A stretch of 64,000 bases of DNA, from positions 1-64,000 of the forward strand of contig DASRJL010000108.1 of NCBI GenBank assembly GCA_035649495.1, written 5' to 3'. Below, piece by piece: positions 35,643 through 44,122 of the stretch. The stretch's first letter is position 1, and each line of letters starts with the position of its first letter. The position numbers were made by a program, and so were the translations under genes. The stretch comes from SG8-41 sp035649495 (lineage in GTDB: Bacteria; Pseudomonadota; Gammaproteobacteria; Burkholderiales; SG8-41). The notes beneath the pieces were generated by a model. It saw nothing but the letters and a program-made list of their open reading frames with translations. It searched no databases and was not told the origin of the DNA.

Positions 35643-35681
35643 GGCTACCTCGGAGCGTCTTGTTGTGATCGTGCGGTACGG

Positions 35682-36677
35682 CTACTGGCGTACGGCGGTG
35701 GCGGCACCCTTGAACTCGAGGGACTTGGCGACCTGCATGACGGTTGCCGCGGGCACCTCTCCCAGGGCCGTCACCATGTAATCCGCCACCTGCCTCGTGT
35801 AGATATTGACGGCTCCCTGATGCGACAGATGCGGCACCGGCCTCGGACCCGGCATCGGCTCGATGAAAATGGAAATGGCGGCGAGACCATCGGAGAACAC
35901 GATGTGCGCCACCGTCCCCGAACGGCCCGCGATCGAGCGCCTGAATTCGGACATCTTCCGGAACCCCGGCAACTGGCTCGCCAGGGCCCAGCCGGTATCT
36001 CCCGGGGTCTCGGCGACCGGGATGGCCGACCGGTCGACCTTCCAGTCCTTGGCCTTGGCCGCGTAGCGCGACTTGACCAGGTCGCGGCTGAAGTCGCGGC
36101 CTATCGCCAGCTCGGTGAATGCAAAGGACTCCAGCGTCTCGTTCTTCTCGCCGAGGCTGCGCGCACGCAAGGGCAGGCCCGACTTGACCTCTGCGCAGAA
36201 ATAGTGACCGTAGCGCAGCTTGTCCCGCGGCTCCAGGACGATGACCTGGCATTCGTGGCCGGCGACCCGGTCCGTGCCTTCCTTGCGCACGGCGTAGCTG
36301 TCGACAACGCCCGTCAACTGCTCGGGAAGCATGGCCGGGAAACGGCGCGGCATGCGCTTTTCCACGAGCACGGTCTTCGAGTTCGGCAGGTAGCAGGTGA
36401 CCTGGTCGTTGGTGCGTATGATCTCGCGCGGGGGCCCGTCCAGCGTCTCGAGCTTCTCGAACTCTCCGCCGGCAGAATTGTTGAAATGAGCGATGCGGGA
36501 GGTTTCCGTCTGCCGGTTGTTCCGGTAGACGAACGTGCCCACGTAATTCAACTGGCGGGACGCGCTCGCCATCTTCTTCAGCCACGAGAGCCCGTCCTGG
36601 AGCTCGGTGGTGTCGGCGGCGCCTGCCGGACCTGCTGCGCAGAGGCCGAGCAGCAGCGCCGGCAGGACAGATTTCAC
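35682..36677 (-). CDS. rseB: Sigma-E regulator RseB/MucB
   Basis: 331 residues from GTG 36677, which overlaps the rseA stop (GTGA); the longer frame runs into rseA. Signal peptide (MKSVLPALLLGLCAAGPAGA). Two lobes typical of MucB/RseB: LSWLKKMASASRQLNYVGTF in the LolA-like N lobe, then PRRFPAMLPEQL and GWALASQLPGF and HIVFSDGLAAISIFIEP. RseB binds periplasmic RseA and, on sensing mislocalised lipopolysaccharide, releases it for proteolysis. Full length. Confidence 0.94.
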   Translation of the reverse strand: MKSVLPALLLGLCAAGPAGAADTTELQDGLSWLKKMASASRQLNYVGTFVYRNNRQTETSRIAHFNNSAGGEFEKLETLDGPPREIIRTNDQVTCYLPNSKTVLVEKRMPRRFPAMLPEQLTGVVDSYAVRKEGTDRVAGHECQVIVLEPRDKLRYGHYFCAEVKSGLPLRARSLGEKNETLESFAFTELAIGRDFSRDLVKSRYAAKAKDWKVDRSAIPVAETPGDTGWALASQLPGFRKMSEFRRSIAGRSGTVAHIVFSDGLAAISIFIEPMPGPRPVPHLSHQGAVNIYTRQVADYMVTALGEVPAATVMQVAKSLEFKGAATAVRQ

Positions 36678-37216
36678 TCGCGTACCTTCGCGGGCTGCGT
36701 AGCCGAAACGCTGCGGATATAGGGGGCGAGCCCCTGTATCGCAGTGCTCGGCGAAAACTCCTGGTGGGCGATCAGGTACTCGTTCATCCTGCCCTCGCTG
36801 GGAACGCTCGCGAGCTCGACCTGGGCAGCCGGAGCTGAGGTAGATGAGCCCGATACCGGGACCGCCTGCGGGGCGGTTGCCAGTTGCGGCTGCGGTGAAA
36901 GGGGGCTGTAGAACGCCATCCAGCCTACGAGCGCCACCGCCGAAAAGGAAGCGGCGGCCGACCACGCGTAGGTGGCCACCCGCGGCGCCGCCGGGCTGCG
37001 GCGCGGCGCCAGCACCGTGGGCTCTCCGGCAAGCCGCTCGTGCAGCCGCGCGGAAAACTGCCGGGAAACGACGCTATCGCCGCGCATGACATCGCCTATC
37101 AGGTGAAAGGCTTCCCAGCCTGCCAGCGCTTCGGGATCGTTTTTGAGCCGGTTCAGCTCCTGCCCGGCCTGGTGAGCGTCAAGCTCACCGTCCATCAAAG
37201 ATGAAATTCGCTCCAT
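36674..37216 (-). CDS. rseA: Anti-sigma-E factor RseA
   Basis: 180 residues. The N-terminal cytoplasmic domain (ERISSLMDGELDAHQA, then WEAFHLIGDVMRGD) matches the RseA sigma-binding fold. One transmembrane helix (AAASFSAVALVGWMAFY) at about 88-104 is followed by a Pro/Ala/Ser-rich periplasmic tail ending in a segment that binds RseB. The ATG directly follows the rpoE stop and the stop overlaps rseB. It holds sigma-E inactive until cleaved. Confidence 0.93.
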   Translation of the reverse strand: MERISSLMDGELDAHQAGQELNRLKNDPEALAGWEAFHLIGDVMRGDSVVSRQFSARLHERLAGEPTVLAPRRSPAAPRVATYAWSAAASFSAVALVGWMAFYSPLSPQPQLATAPQAVPVSGSSTSAPAAQVELASVPSEGRMNEYLIAHQEFSPSTAIQGLAPYIRSVSATQPAKVRE

Positions 37217-37816
37217 TTACCATCTCCTGTCTTTCGGGGTGTCGAGCAGCGGTCTTAACTTTGCCGCTATGGCTTCGCGCGCCCTGAAGATGCGCGACCG
37301 GACGGTTCCGATCGGGCAGTTCATTATATCGGCAATATCGTCGTAACTCAGACCCTCGATCTCCCTGAGGGTAATCGCCGATCTTAGCTCTTCTGGCAAC
37401 GATTCCAGCGTTTGGTTCACTGTCTCCGCGACCTGCCGGCTCATCATCTGGTTCTCCGGCGTGTTGAGATCGCGCAGCTGGTCGCCGTCCTCGTAGCCCT
37501 CCGCCTCCTCGCTGTCTATCTCCGTCGTGGTCGGCGCCCGCCGCCCCATCGCCGCCAGGTAGTTCTTGGCGGTGTTGATGCCGATCCTGTACAACCACGT
37601 ATAAAACGCACTGTCTCCGCGGAAGGTGGGGAGCGCCCGGTAGGCCTTGATGAAGGCCTCCTGAGTCACGTCCTCAACCTCGGTCGCGTCCCGTATGAAC
37701 CGCGACAGCAGCCGCGCGAGTTTTCTCTGATACTTGCTGACCAGCAGTTCGAACGCGGCCTTGTCGCCGCGTTGCGCTCGCTCGACCAGCTGCTGATCGA
37801 CTTCGCGATCGCTCAT
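37217..37816 (-). CDS. rpoE: RNA polymerase sigma-E factor
   Basis: 199 residues from ATG 37816, preferred over ATG 37834 because AGGGA lies 11 nt upstream of it and none before the other. Sigma2 region DATEVEDVTQEAFIKAYRAL and FYTWLYRIGINTAKNYL; sigma4 LPEELRSAITLREIEGLSYD and CPIGTVRSRIFRAREAI. It is the envelope-stress ECF sigma factor and heads rpoE-rseA-rseB-mucD. I could not find a convincing sigma-E promoter (GAACTT...TCTGA) upstream. Confidence 0.97.
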   Translation of the reverse strand: MSDREVDQQLVERAQRGDKAAFELLVSKYQRKLARLLSRFIRDATEVEDVTQEAFIKAYRALPTFRGDSAFYTWLYRIGINTAKNYLAAMGRRAPTTTEIDSEEAEGYEDGDQLRDLNTPENQMMSRQVAETVNQTLESLPEELRSAITLREIEGLSYDDIADIMNCPIGTVRSRIFRAREAIAAKLRPLLDTPKDRRW

Positions 37817-38262
37817 GAAGCCCGTCCCTGACATTGAATTTGTTATCCAGGCTGAGCGGCACCCCGCCCCGGCTGACGACCTGCCGGCCCGTCGTTCCGG
37901 ACGGGCTGCCTGCGGCCATTGCGCCTACGCAACCCGGGATGGAGCCGGGATGCCGCCATGCTCCGGGCGGCCTCCCCGGGACGCGCGAGAAGGCTCGAAT
38001 TGAAGTGTTCAATGCCTGTCCTTTCGGTTTCGTGCAGGCGCCTCTGCGTGCCAGGTCCACCGGATTCCCCGGAGTTCACGGGGGTACAGGCAACCGCACC
38101 CCGGAGTATACCTGCCCAGAGGGGAAAAGCGCGCACAAAATCAGGGTAATGCACGGACAAGAAAGAAGAAATTTAGTTCAGATATGGTGGCGTCCCGCAG
38201 CCAGGGCAAGCCCCCTTGGTCTGCTAAGATGGCCCTCCTACCGGCCGGATAGGTAAATCTCA
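37817..38262. other. Divergent intergenic region rpoE/nadB (446 bp)
   Basis: No open frame here looks coding and I recognise no RNA gene. It contains several G/C-rich inverted pieces around 37890-37980 and an A-rich patch at 38120-38175 (AAAAGCGCGCACAAAATC, GAAAGAAGAAATTT) that may hold promoter elements for nadB. No heptamer array is present. A sigma-E consensus promoter for rpoE could not be supported. Confidence 0.6.
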
Positions 38263-39840
38263 GTGAAATTCGACGTACTGGTGGTAGGCACGGGGTTGGC
38301 CGGCCTCACCGTGGCTCTGCACGTGGCCGACCGGAAGCGGGTCGGCCTGGTCACGAAACGGCAGCTCCTCGACGGCGCCAGCAGCTGGGCGCAGGGGGGG
38401 ATCGCCGCCGTGCTGGCCGGGGACGATACCCTGGAATCGCATATCCGGGACACTCTGGTGGCCGGGGCGGGCCTCTGCGACGAGGCGGTAACTCGTTACG
38501 TGGTGGAACGCGGCCGGGAATCGGTGCAATGGCTTATCGGCCAGGGGGTCCCCTTCACCCGGGACGAGGCCAGCACCACGGGCTTCCACCTTACGACCGA
38601 AGGCGGGCACAGCCACCGCCGCGTCATTCATGCAGCTGACGCAACCGGCCGGGCCGTGCAGTCCACGCTGGAAGGCAAGATTCGCAGCCACCCCAACGTC
38701 ACCCTGCTGGAGCATCACAACGCGATCGACCTCATCACGGGCTCCAAGCTCGGCCTTGCCGATAACCGCTGCCACGGCTGCTATGTGCTCGATACCAGCA
38801 CGGGCAAAGTTGAGACCATCGCCGCCGGCCACACCGTGCTGGCGACGGGCGGTGCCGGCAAGGCCTATCTCTACACGACCAACCCCGACAGCGCGACCGG
38901 GGACGGGATTGCCATGGGCTGGCGCGCCGGCTGCCGCGTGGCCAACATGGAGTTCATACAGTTCCACCCGACCTGCCTGTATCACGCCCACGCGAAGTCG
39001 TTCCTGATCTCGGAGGCGGTGCGCGGCGAAGGCGGCCTCCTCAAGCTGCCGGACGGGAGCCGCTTCATGCCCCGGCACGATCCGCGCGCCGAACTGGCTC
39101 CTCGCGACGTCGTGGCCCGCGCGATCGATTTCGAGATGAAGAAGCAGGGTGTCGATTGCGTGTACCTGGATATCTCGCACCAGGGGGCCGACTTCATCAA
39201 GAGCCATTTTCCCAACATCTACATTCATTGCATGGAGCACGGCATAGACATCACCCGGCAGCCCATACCGGTGGTGCCGGCGGCGCACTACACCTGCGGC
39301 GGGCTCCTGACCGATACCCGGGGCTGCACGGATGTGCCGGGCCTGTATGCGATCGGGGAAACCGGCTGCACGGGGCTTCACGGCGCCAACCGCCTGGCGA
39401 GCAACTCCCTGCTGGAATGCCTGGTGTTCGGCCGCTCGGCAGCGGCCGACATTCTCGCGGAGCCCGCCCCGCCGGCCCCGGCGCTGCCGGCGTGGGACGA
39501 AAGCCGCGTCACCGACGCCGACGAGGAGATCGTCATCGCCCACAACTGGGACGAGCTGCGCCGCTTCATGTGGGACTACGTGGGCATCGTGCGCACGAGC
39601 AAGCGCCTCGCGCGAGCGCAGCACCGCATCCGCACGCTGCAGGAGGAGATACACGACTACTACGCCAATTTCCGGGTGAGCAACGACTTGATCGAGTTGC
39701 GCAACCTGGTCACGAGCGCGGAGCTCATCGTGAAGAGCGCCATGCTGCGGCGCGAAAGCCGTGGCCTGCACTACTCGCGCGACTATCCGGAAACGTTGGC
39801 GGAGGCGAAAAGTACCGTCCTCATCCCGGAAAAGGGGTGA
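38263..39840 (+). CDS. nadB: L-aspartate oxidase
   Basis: 525 residues from GTG, with a TAGGT 9 nt upstream. FAD-binding N-terminus (VLVVGTGLAGLTVALHVA), then SSWAQGGIAAVL, RVIHAADATGRAVQ, ATGGAGKAYLYTTNPDSATG and the active-site HYTCGGLLTD with HGANRLASNSLLECLVFGRS. It oxidises aspartate to iminoaspartate, the first step of NAD synthesis. nadA and nadC are not in the window. Its TGA lies in the first unit of a heptamer array shared with the convergent transporter gene. Confidence 0.97.
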   Translation: MKFDVLVVGTGLAGLTVALHVADRKRVGLVTKRQLLDGASSWAQGGIAAVLAGDDTLESHIRDTLVAGAGLCDEAVTRYVVERGRESVQWLIGQGVPFTRDEASTTGFHLTTEGGHSHRRVIHAADATGRAVQSTLEGKIRSHPNVTLLEHHNAIDLITGSKLGLADNRCHGCYVLDTSTGKVETIAAGHTVLATGGAGKAYLYTTNPDSATGDGIAMGWRAGCRVANMEFIQFHPTCLYHAHAKSFLISEAVRGEGGLLKLPDGSRFMPRHDPRAELAPRDVVARAIDFEMKKQGVDCVYLDISHQGADFIKSHFPNIYIHCMEHGIDITRQPIPVVPAAHYTCGGLLTDTRGCTDVPGLYAIGETGCTGLHGANRLASNSLLECLVFGRSAAADILAEPAPPAPALPAWDESRVTDADEEIVIAHNWDELRRFMWDYVGIVRTSKRLARAQHRIRTLQEEIHDYYANFRVSNDLIELRNLVTSAELIVKSAMLRRESRGLHYSRDYPETLAEAKSTVLIPEKG

Positions 39841-39914
39841 CACGTGACCCGTGACACGTGACGGGCAATTGGACGACCACGCCTTCGAGTCACGAGTCAC
39901 CAGTCACGAGTCAC
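39837..39914. repeat. Facing heptamer arrays between nadB and the opu transporter
   Basis: Forward units GTGACAC, GTGACCC, GTGACAC, GTGACGG (39837-39864) face inverted units GAGTCAC, GAGTCAC, CAGTCAC, GAGTCAC (39887-39914) across 22 nt. The nadB stop (39838-39840) lies in the first forward unit and the transporter stop (39911-39913) in the last inverted unit. They can fold into a long imperfect hairpin readable from both sides. Confidence 0.9.
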
Positions 39915-41479
39915 TTCTCCTGCAAGCCGGCGGGCACCAGCCACCGGTCCAATCCGTCGAAACCCCATTGGAGGATCAGTGCCATCGCGGCCGCCGGAAT
40001 TGCGCCCGCCAGGAGCATCGCGTGGTCGTTCACCGCGAGGCCGGCGACGATGCGCTCGCCGTAGCCGCCGGCACCGATGAAAGCTGCGATCGTGGCCGTG
40101 CCGACATTGATCACGGCCGAAGTCTTGATCCCGGCGAGTATCGAGCGCGACGCGAGAGGCAGCTCGATCAGGCGCAGGCGCGCGGCCGGAGGTAATCCCA
40201 GGACGAGCGACGCCTCTCTCAACGCCGGTGCGATGTCGGCCAGGCCGCTCTGCGTGTTGCGCACGATCGGCAGGAGCCCGTACAGGAACAACGCGGCGAT
40301 CGCAGGCAACGTTCCGATGCGGTCGAAGGCGGCGATGAGGAAGGCGAGCAGCGCGAGGGCCGGAACCGTCTGCAGGATGCCGGCCGCTCCCAGTATCGCG
40401 CCGCGCGCCCGGGGCGCGCGCTCGGCCCAGATGCCGAGCGGCATGCCTACCGCCACGCTCAACGCGAGCGAGACGAAAACGAGCAGCAGATGTTCCGCCG
40501 TCAGGCGGCCGAGGTCCGGCGCCAGGAGCACTTCCAGGAAGGATGGCTGCCGCGGCTTGCCGGCGAGCGGCGAGCCTGGATCCTGCGGGACGACGAAACC
40601 GGCCGCGACCTGCGCGAAAGGCGTCCGGTCGAGCTCGGCCGCGGCATTCATTGCGATCATGTTCCGCGCGGTAATCCTGCCTTCGAGACCTTTCACGGCC
40701 TCCCACGTCGCCCCAAACCGCGCCGGTACGTCGAGCCGGTAGAAGAGCACGGCGTCGTAGGCCGGGAAGAACGAGCGGTCGTCCTGGAGCACGGTGAGCT
40801 TGTAGCGCTCGATCTTGGCGTCGGTCGAGTAGACGTCGATCACGTCGAGCTGTCCGGCCGCCAGGGCTTCGTAGGCGAGGCCGTGGTCGAGTCCGCGCGG
40901 GGAGAACGGCATGGCGTACGCCGCCTTCAGCGCTTCCCACCCATCCTTGCGGTTGAGAAACTCCTGGGACAGCCCGAGCCGCAATTGCGGATGGCGGGCG
41001 AGATCGGACAGGCGGCCGATGCCGAGCGATGCTGCCTGCGTCGCCACCATCGCGAGCGCATAGCTGTTGGCGAAGCCGAGCGGCACGCCGACCGCCAGTC
41101 CGTCGTTCGCCAGCATCCGGTTCAGCTCGGCAAGCGGCGGCACCCGCTTCAGCCCGAGCAGCTCGAAAGCAATGGTGCCGGTGTACTCCGGATAGACGTG
41201 TATCGCGCCGGCCTTGAGCGCCGCATGGAGGATCGCGGTGTTTCCCAGACCCTGCTGATGCACCACCTGGGCCGTCCCTGCTTTCGCCGCAGTCTGCGTG
41301 ATGATCTCACCCAGCACGTAGGACTCGGTGAAGCGCTTGGAGCCGACGCTCAGGGTGCCCTGCGCCCAGACGAGCGCAGGGGCGAGGAGGAGCAGCGCGA
41401 GGGTCCAGCACAGGCGTGACTCGTGACTCGTGACTCGTGACGGGTGCTGCTGCATGGCCGTTGTCTCGTCGGGCGTCAT
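39911..41479 (-). CDS. Osmoprotectant ABC transporter: fused substrate-binding and permease protein (OpuC-like)
   Basis: 522 residues from ATG 41479, overlapping the ATPase stop; ATG 41455 (MQQHPS) is a possible alternative. A signal sequence (LCWTLALLLLAPALVWAQ) precedes an OpuAC-type binding domain (LSVGSKRFTESYVLGEIITQ, HVYPEYTGTIAFELL, LGLSQEFLNRKDGW). About residue 325 on is the permease, with HLLLVFVSLALSVAVGMPLG, FLYGLLPIVRNTQSGL and an EAA-like ALREASLVLGLPPAARL. It would import betaine, choline or carnitine. Residues 13-21 are encoded by a heptamer array. Confidence 0.92.
   Translation of the reverse strand: MTPDETTAMQQHPSRVTSHESRLCWTLALLLLAPALVWAQGTLSVGSKRFTESYVLGEIITQTAAKAGTAQVVHQQGLGNTAILHAALKAGAIHVYPEYTGTIAFELLGLKRVPPLAELNRMLANDGLAVGVPLGFANSYALAMVATQAASLGIGRLSDLARHPQLRLGLSQEFLNRKDGWEALKAAYAMPFSPRGLDHGLAYEALAAGQLDVIDVYSTDAKIERYKLTVLQDDRSFFPAYDAVLFYRLDVPARFGATWEAVKGLEGRITARNMIAMNAAAELDRTPFAQVAAGFVVPQDPGSPLAGKPRQPSFLEVLLAPDLGRLTAEHLLLVFVSLALSVAVGMPLGIWAERAPRARGAILGAAGILQTVPALALLAFLIAAFDRIGTLPAIAALFLYGLLPIVRNTQSGLADIAPALREASLVLGLPPAARLRLIELPLASRSILAGIKTSAVINVGTATIAAFIGAGGYGERIVAGLAVNDHAMLLAGAIPAAAMALILQWGFDGLDRWLVPAGLQEK
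41416..41443. repeat. Heptamer array inside the opu binding-protein N-terminus, unit GTGACTC
   Basis: Three perfect GTGACTC units and one GTGACGG, directly before the signal-peptide hydrophobic core. On the minus strand they encode SRVTSHESR. Twenty-eight bases is not a multiple of three. Confidence 0.88.
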
Positions 41480-42219
41480 GTCGGCGGTAAGCCCGCGCGC
41501 TGGGCGCGCAGGAAGTCGCGGACGAAAGGCTCCGCCGGGCGCTCCAGCAGGTCCGCTGCGCTGCCTCGCTGGACGACGCGGCCCTCGCGCATCAGCACGA
41601 TATCGTCCGCAAAGTACGCCGCCTCGTGCATGTCGTGGGTGACCAGCACGACCGTCTTGCCGAGCGCGGCGAAGATGCGCTTCAGCTCTCCCTGGAGCTC
41701 GTAGCGCGTGATCGGATCGAGCGCTCCCAGCGGTTCGTCGAGGAGCAGCAGGGGCGGATCGAGCATCAGCGCGCGCATGATGCCTACGCGCTGGCGCTGG
41801 CCGCCGGAAAGATCGCGCGGGTACCGCTTCAGGCTGGCCGCGGGCAGTTGCGCGAGCTCCGCCAGCTCGGCGAGCCGGGATGCGATCCACGACCCTTCCC
41901 TGCGCAGAAAACGCGGCAGCAGCGCAACGTTTTCTTCGGCGGTCAGGTGCGGGAAAAGCCCTCCTTCCTGGATCACGTAGCCGATGCCGTGACGCAGCCG
42001 CGCGGCATTCTCTTTCGTAAGCGCCTCGCCGCCTATCGTTATGCGGCCGGTGTCGGGAGCCACCAGCCCCACGATCATGCGCAGCAGGGTGGACTTCCCG
42101 CAGCCGCTGGGGCCTATCAGCACCACGACCCGCTGCGCCGGGAACTCCATGGATATCGGGGCCAGCGCCGGGACACCGCCGTAGGATTTGGAAACGCCGT
42201 CGAGGGATACCAAGGTCAT
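41476..42219 (-). CDS. Osmoprotectant ABC transporter ATP-binding protein (OpuC-like)
   Basis: 247 residues. Walker A GPSGCGKSTLL, Q-loop IQEGGLFPHLT, signature DLSGGQRQRVGIMRAL, Walker B LLLLDEPLGALDP, H-loop VTHDMHEAAYFAD. The sequence is of the OpuCA/glycine-betaine type, though without an obvious C-terminal CBS pair, since it ends shortly after the H-loop region at RDFLRAQRAGLPPT. It energises the fused permease encoded immediately downstream with a 4-nt overlap. Divergent from the transaminase (101-nt gap). Confidence 0.94.
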   Translation of the reverse strand: MTLVSLDGVSKSYGGVPALAPISMEFPAQRVVVLIGPSGCGKSTLLRMIVGLVAPDTGRITIGGEALTKENAARLRHGIGYVIQEGGLFPHLTAEENVALLPRFLRREGSWIASRLAELAELAQLPAASLKRYPRDLSGGQRQRVGIMRALMLDPPLLLLDEPLGALDPITRYELQGELKRIFAALGKTVVLVTHDMHEAAYFADDIVLMREGRVVQRGSAADLLERPAEPFVRDFLRAQRAGLPPT

Positions 42220-42320
42220 TTACTCTACCACGGGGCCAGGGACCGACGTTCCCCGGCATGGAGGACGGGAATCCGTGGCACAATGCTCCTCCCCGTCCCA
42301 TCACCTTCTCCGGTGCGACC

Positions 42321-43640
42321 ATGAACCAGCGCGACTACGATCTCGAAGCTTACTGGATGCCGTTTACCGCGAACCGCCAGTTCAAGGCCGCGCCGCGTAT
42401 ATTCGTGTCGGCGCAGGACATGCACTATACGACCGAGGACGGGCGTAAGGTCCTCGACGGCACCGCCGGGCTGTGGTGCGTGAACGCCGGTCACTGCCGG
42501 CCGAAGATCGTCGAGGCGATACGGCGCCAGGCCGGCACGCTCGACTACTCACCGCTCTTCCAGATGGGGCATCCGGGTGAATTCCGGGCGGCCACGCTGG
42601 TCGCGCAGCTCGCGCCCGCCGGGCTCGATCGCGTGTTCTTCTGCAACTCGGGCTCCGAGTCCGTGGACACCGCGCTCAAGATCGCGCTCGCCTATCACCG
42701 GGCGCGCGGCGAGGGTCATCGCAACGTGCTGATCGGCCGCGAGCGCGGCTACCATGGCGTGGGATTCGGCGGAATCTCGGTCGGCGGCATACCGGCCAAC
42801 CGCAAGCTGTTCGGCAGCCTGCTCCCTCGCGTGGACCACCTCCCGCACACCCATAACCCGGCGCAGATGGCTTTCAGTCGCGGGCAGCCCGCGTGGGGCG
42901 CCCACCTCGCCGACGACCTGGAGCGCATCGTGGCGCTGCACGACGCCTCCAACATCGCCGCTGTAATCGTGGAGCCCGTGGCGGGCTCGACGGGCGTGGT
43001 CGTGCCCCCGCAAGGCTACCTGGAGAAGCTGCGCGCGATCTGCGACAAGCACGGGCTGCTGCTCATATTCGACGAGGTCATCACCGGCTTCGGGCGCACC
43101 GGGCAGGCGTTCGCGGCGCAGACATTCGGGGTGACGCCCGACATGATCACGTTCGCCAAGGGTGTGACGAGCGGAGCGGTGCCAATGGCGGGCGTCATCG
43201 TAAGCCGCGGCATCCACGACACGGTGGTGAACGGTGGAGCACCCGGCTCGGTCGAATTCCCGCACGGCTATACCTATTCGGGCCACCCGCTGGCCGCAGC
43301 TGCAGCCGAAGCCACGCTCGCGCTCTACCACGAGGAGAAGCTCTTCGAGCGCGCCCGTGCCATCGCGCCGCGCTTCGAGCAGGCGGTGCACAGCCTGAAG
43401 GCAGCGCCGCACGTGATCGACATCCGGAATTTCGGCCTGATGGCGGGCATCGATATCGAGCCGATACCCGGCAAGCCCGCAGCGCGCGGCTACGCGGTCT
43501 TCCTCAAGTGCCTGGAGAAAGGCGTCCTTGCCCGCGGCACCGGCGATACCATCGCACTCTCGCCGCCGCTCATCGTGACGGAGGGGCAGATCGAGGAGAT
43601 CGTCGGGACGATAGGCGCCGCGCTGCGCGAAGTCGAGTGA
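42321..43640 (+). CDS. Omega-amino-acid--pyruvate (beta-alanine) transaminase
   Basis: 439 residues from ATG 42321. Class III PLP aminotransferase: YWMPFTANRQFK near the N-terminus, GSESVDTALKIALAYHRARG, ERGYHGVGFGG, LLIFDEVITGFGRTG, and PLP-lysine region ITFAKGVTSGAVPM. The opening and the GVGFGGISVGG loop match omega-amino-acid:pyruvate aminotransferases that convert beta-alanine to malonate semialdehyde. No neighbouring dehydrogenase was found, so the in vivo substrate is open. It stands alone, divergent from the transporter. Confidence 0.9.
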   Translation: MNQRDYDLEAYWMPFTANRQFKAAPRIFVSAQDMHYTTEDGRKVLDGTAGLWCVNAGHCRPKIVEAIRRQAGTLDYSPLFQMGHPGEFRAATLVAQLAPAGLDRVFFCNSGSESVDTALKIALAYHRARGEGHRNVLIGRERGYHGVGFGGISVGGIPANRKLFGSLLPRVDHLPHTHNPAQMAFSRGQPAWGAHLADDLERIVALHDASNIAAVIVEPVAGSTGVVVPPQGYLEKLRAICDKHGLLLIFDEVITGFGRTGQAFAAQTFGVTPDMITFAKGVTSGAVPMAGVIVSRGIHDTVVNGGAPGSVEFPHGYTYSGHPLAAAAAEATLALYHEEKLFERARAIAPRFEQAVHSLKAAPHVIDIRNFGLMAGIDIEPIPGKPAARGYAVFLKCLEKGVLARGTGDTIALSPPLIVTEGQIEEIVGTIGAALREVE

Positions 43641-44122
43641 TGTTGAACGCAACCGCCGATGAACGCAGGTGGACGCCGAATTGGTGATCAGCCAGACGAC
43701 AGCTATAAACCAAACTAAAAGGAAGCAACGACAGGTTCACTTCCTTGAGTGAAAGGCCAGGGTGGCGATCACTGCAGCGACGCCGTGCGTGAATGTGCGG
43801 GACCGTTCTGCTGCTCCGGTCCATCCCACGTCTTGATTCAACGCCTCAACTATTGGCTATCACCGGTTCGACATCCCACGCGTTCTCCAAGAAGGCTTGC
43901 CACGCGTTTGTCCAGTTGCTCGCGACCACGAATATCGTGACGAAGCGATGCTCCAAATTTGATGGCATGGATATGCGGACCTCGCCGGATGCTTCGAAGC
44001 GCAATAATTTCGCTGCCTCGGGGCGAAGATATCAATCTTAGGCTTTCTAAGTTAAGTAGGATGGTACCCCGGGAGTGGGAAGGCCCCTCGGAGTTTCAGG
44101 AAGGGGCCCGTTCCCCCTGCTC
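43641..44122. other. Intergenic region with possible decamer repeat and no supported gene (482 bp)
   Basis: The first 40 bases hold a decamer-like tract (about 43643-43682) with units such as CCGCCGATGA, ACGCAGGTGG, ACGCCGAATT, similar in style to the one at 30193. The middle is less G/C-rich than its flanks. A 61-codon minus frame (43850-44035, MISSPRGSEIIALR start) has no Shine-Dalgarno and no recognisable family; I do not call it. A 7-bp stem at 44082-44108 near the oxidoreductase stop lacks a T run. Confidence 0.5.

Noticed and set aside
37817..38262. Sigma-E promoter autoregulating rpoE
   Set aside because: No GAACTT and TCTGA pair at the right spacing could be found on the minus strand.
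43850..44035. 61-codon minus-strand frame in the transaminase/oxidoreductase gap
   Set aside because: No Shine-Dalgarno, no family resemblance and no neighbour support; reported only within the intergenic entry.
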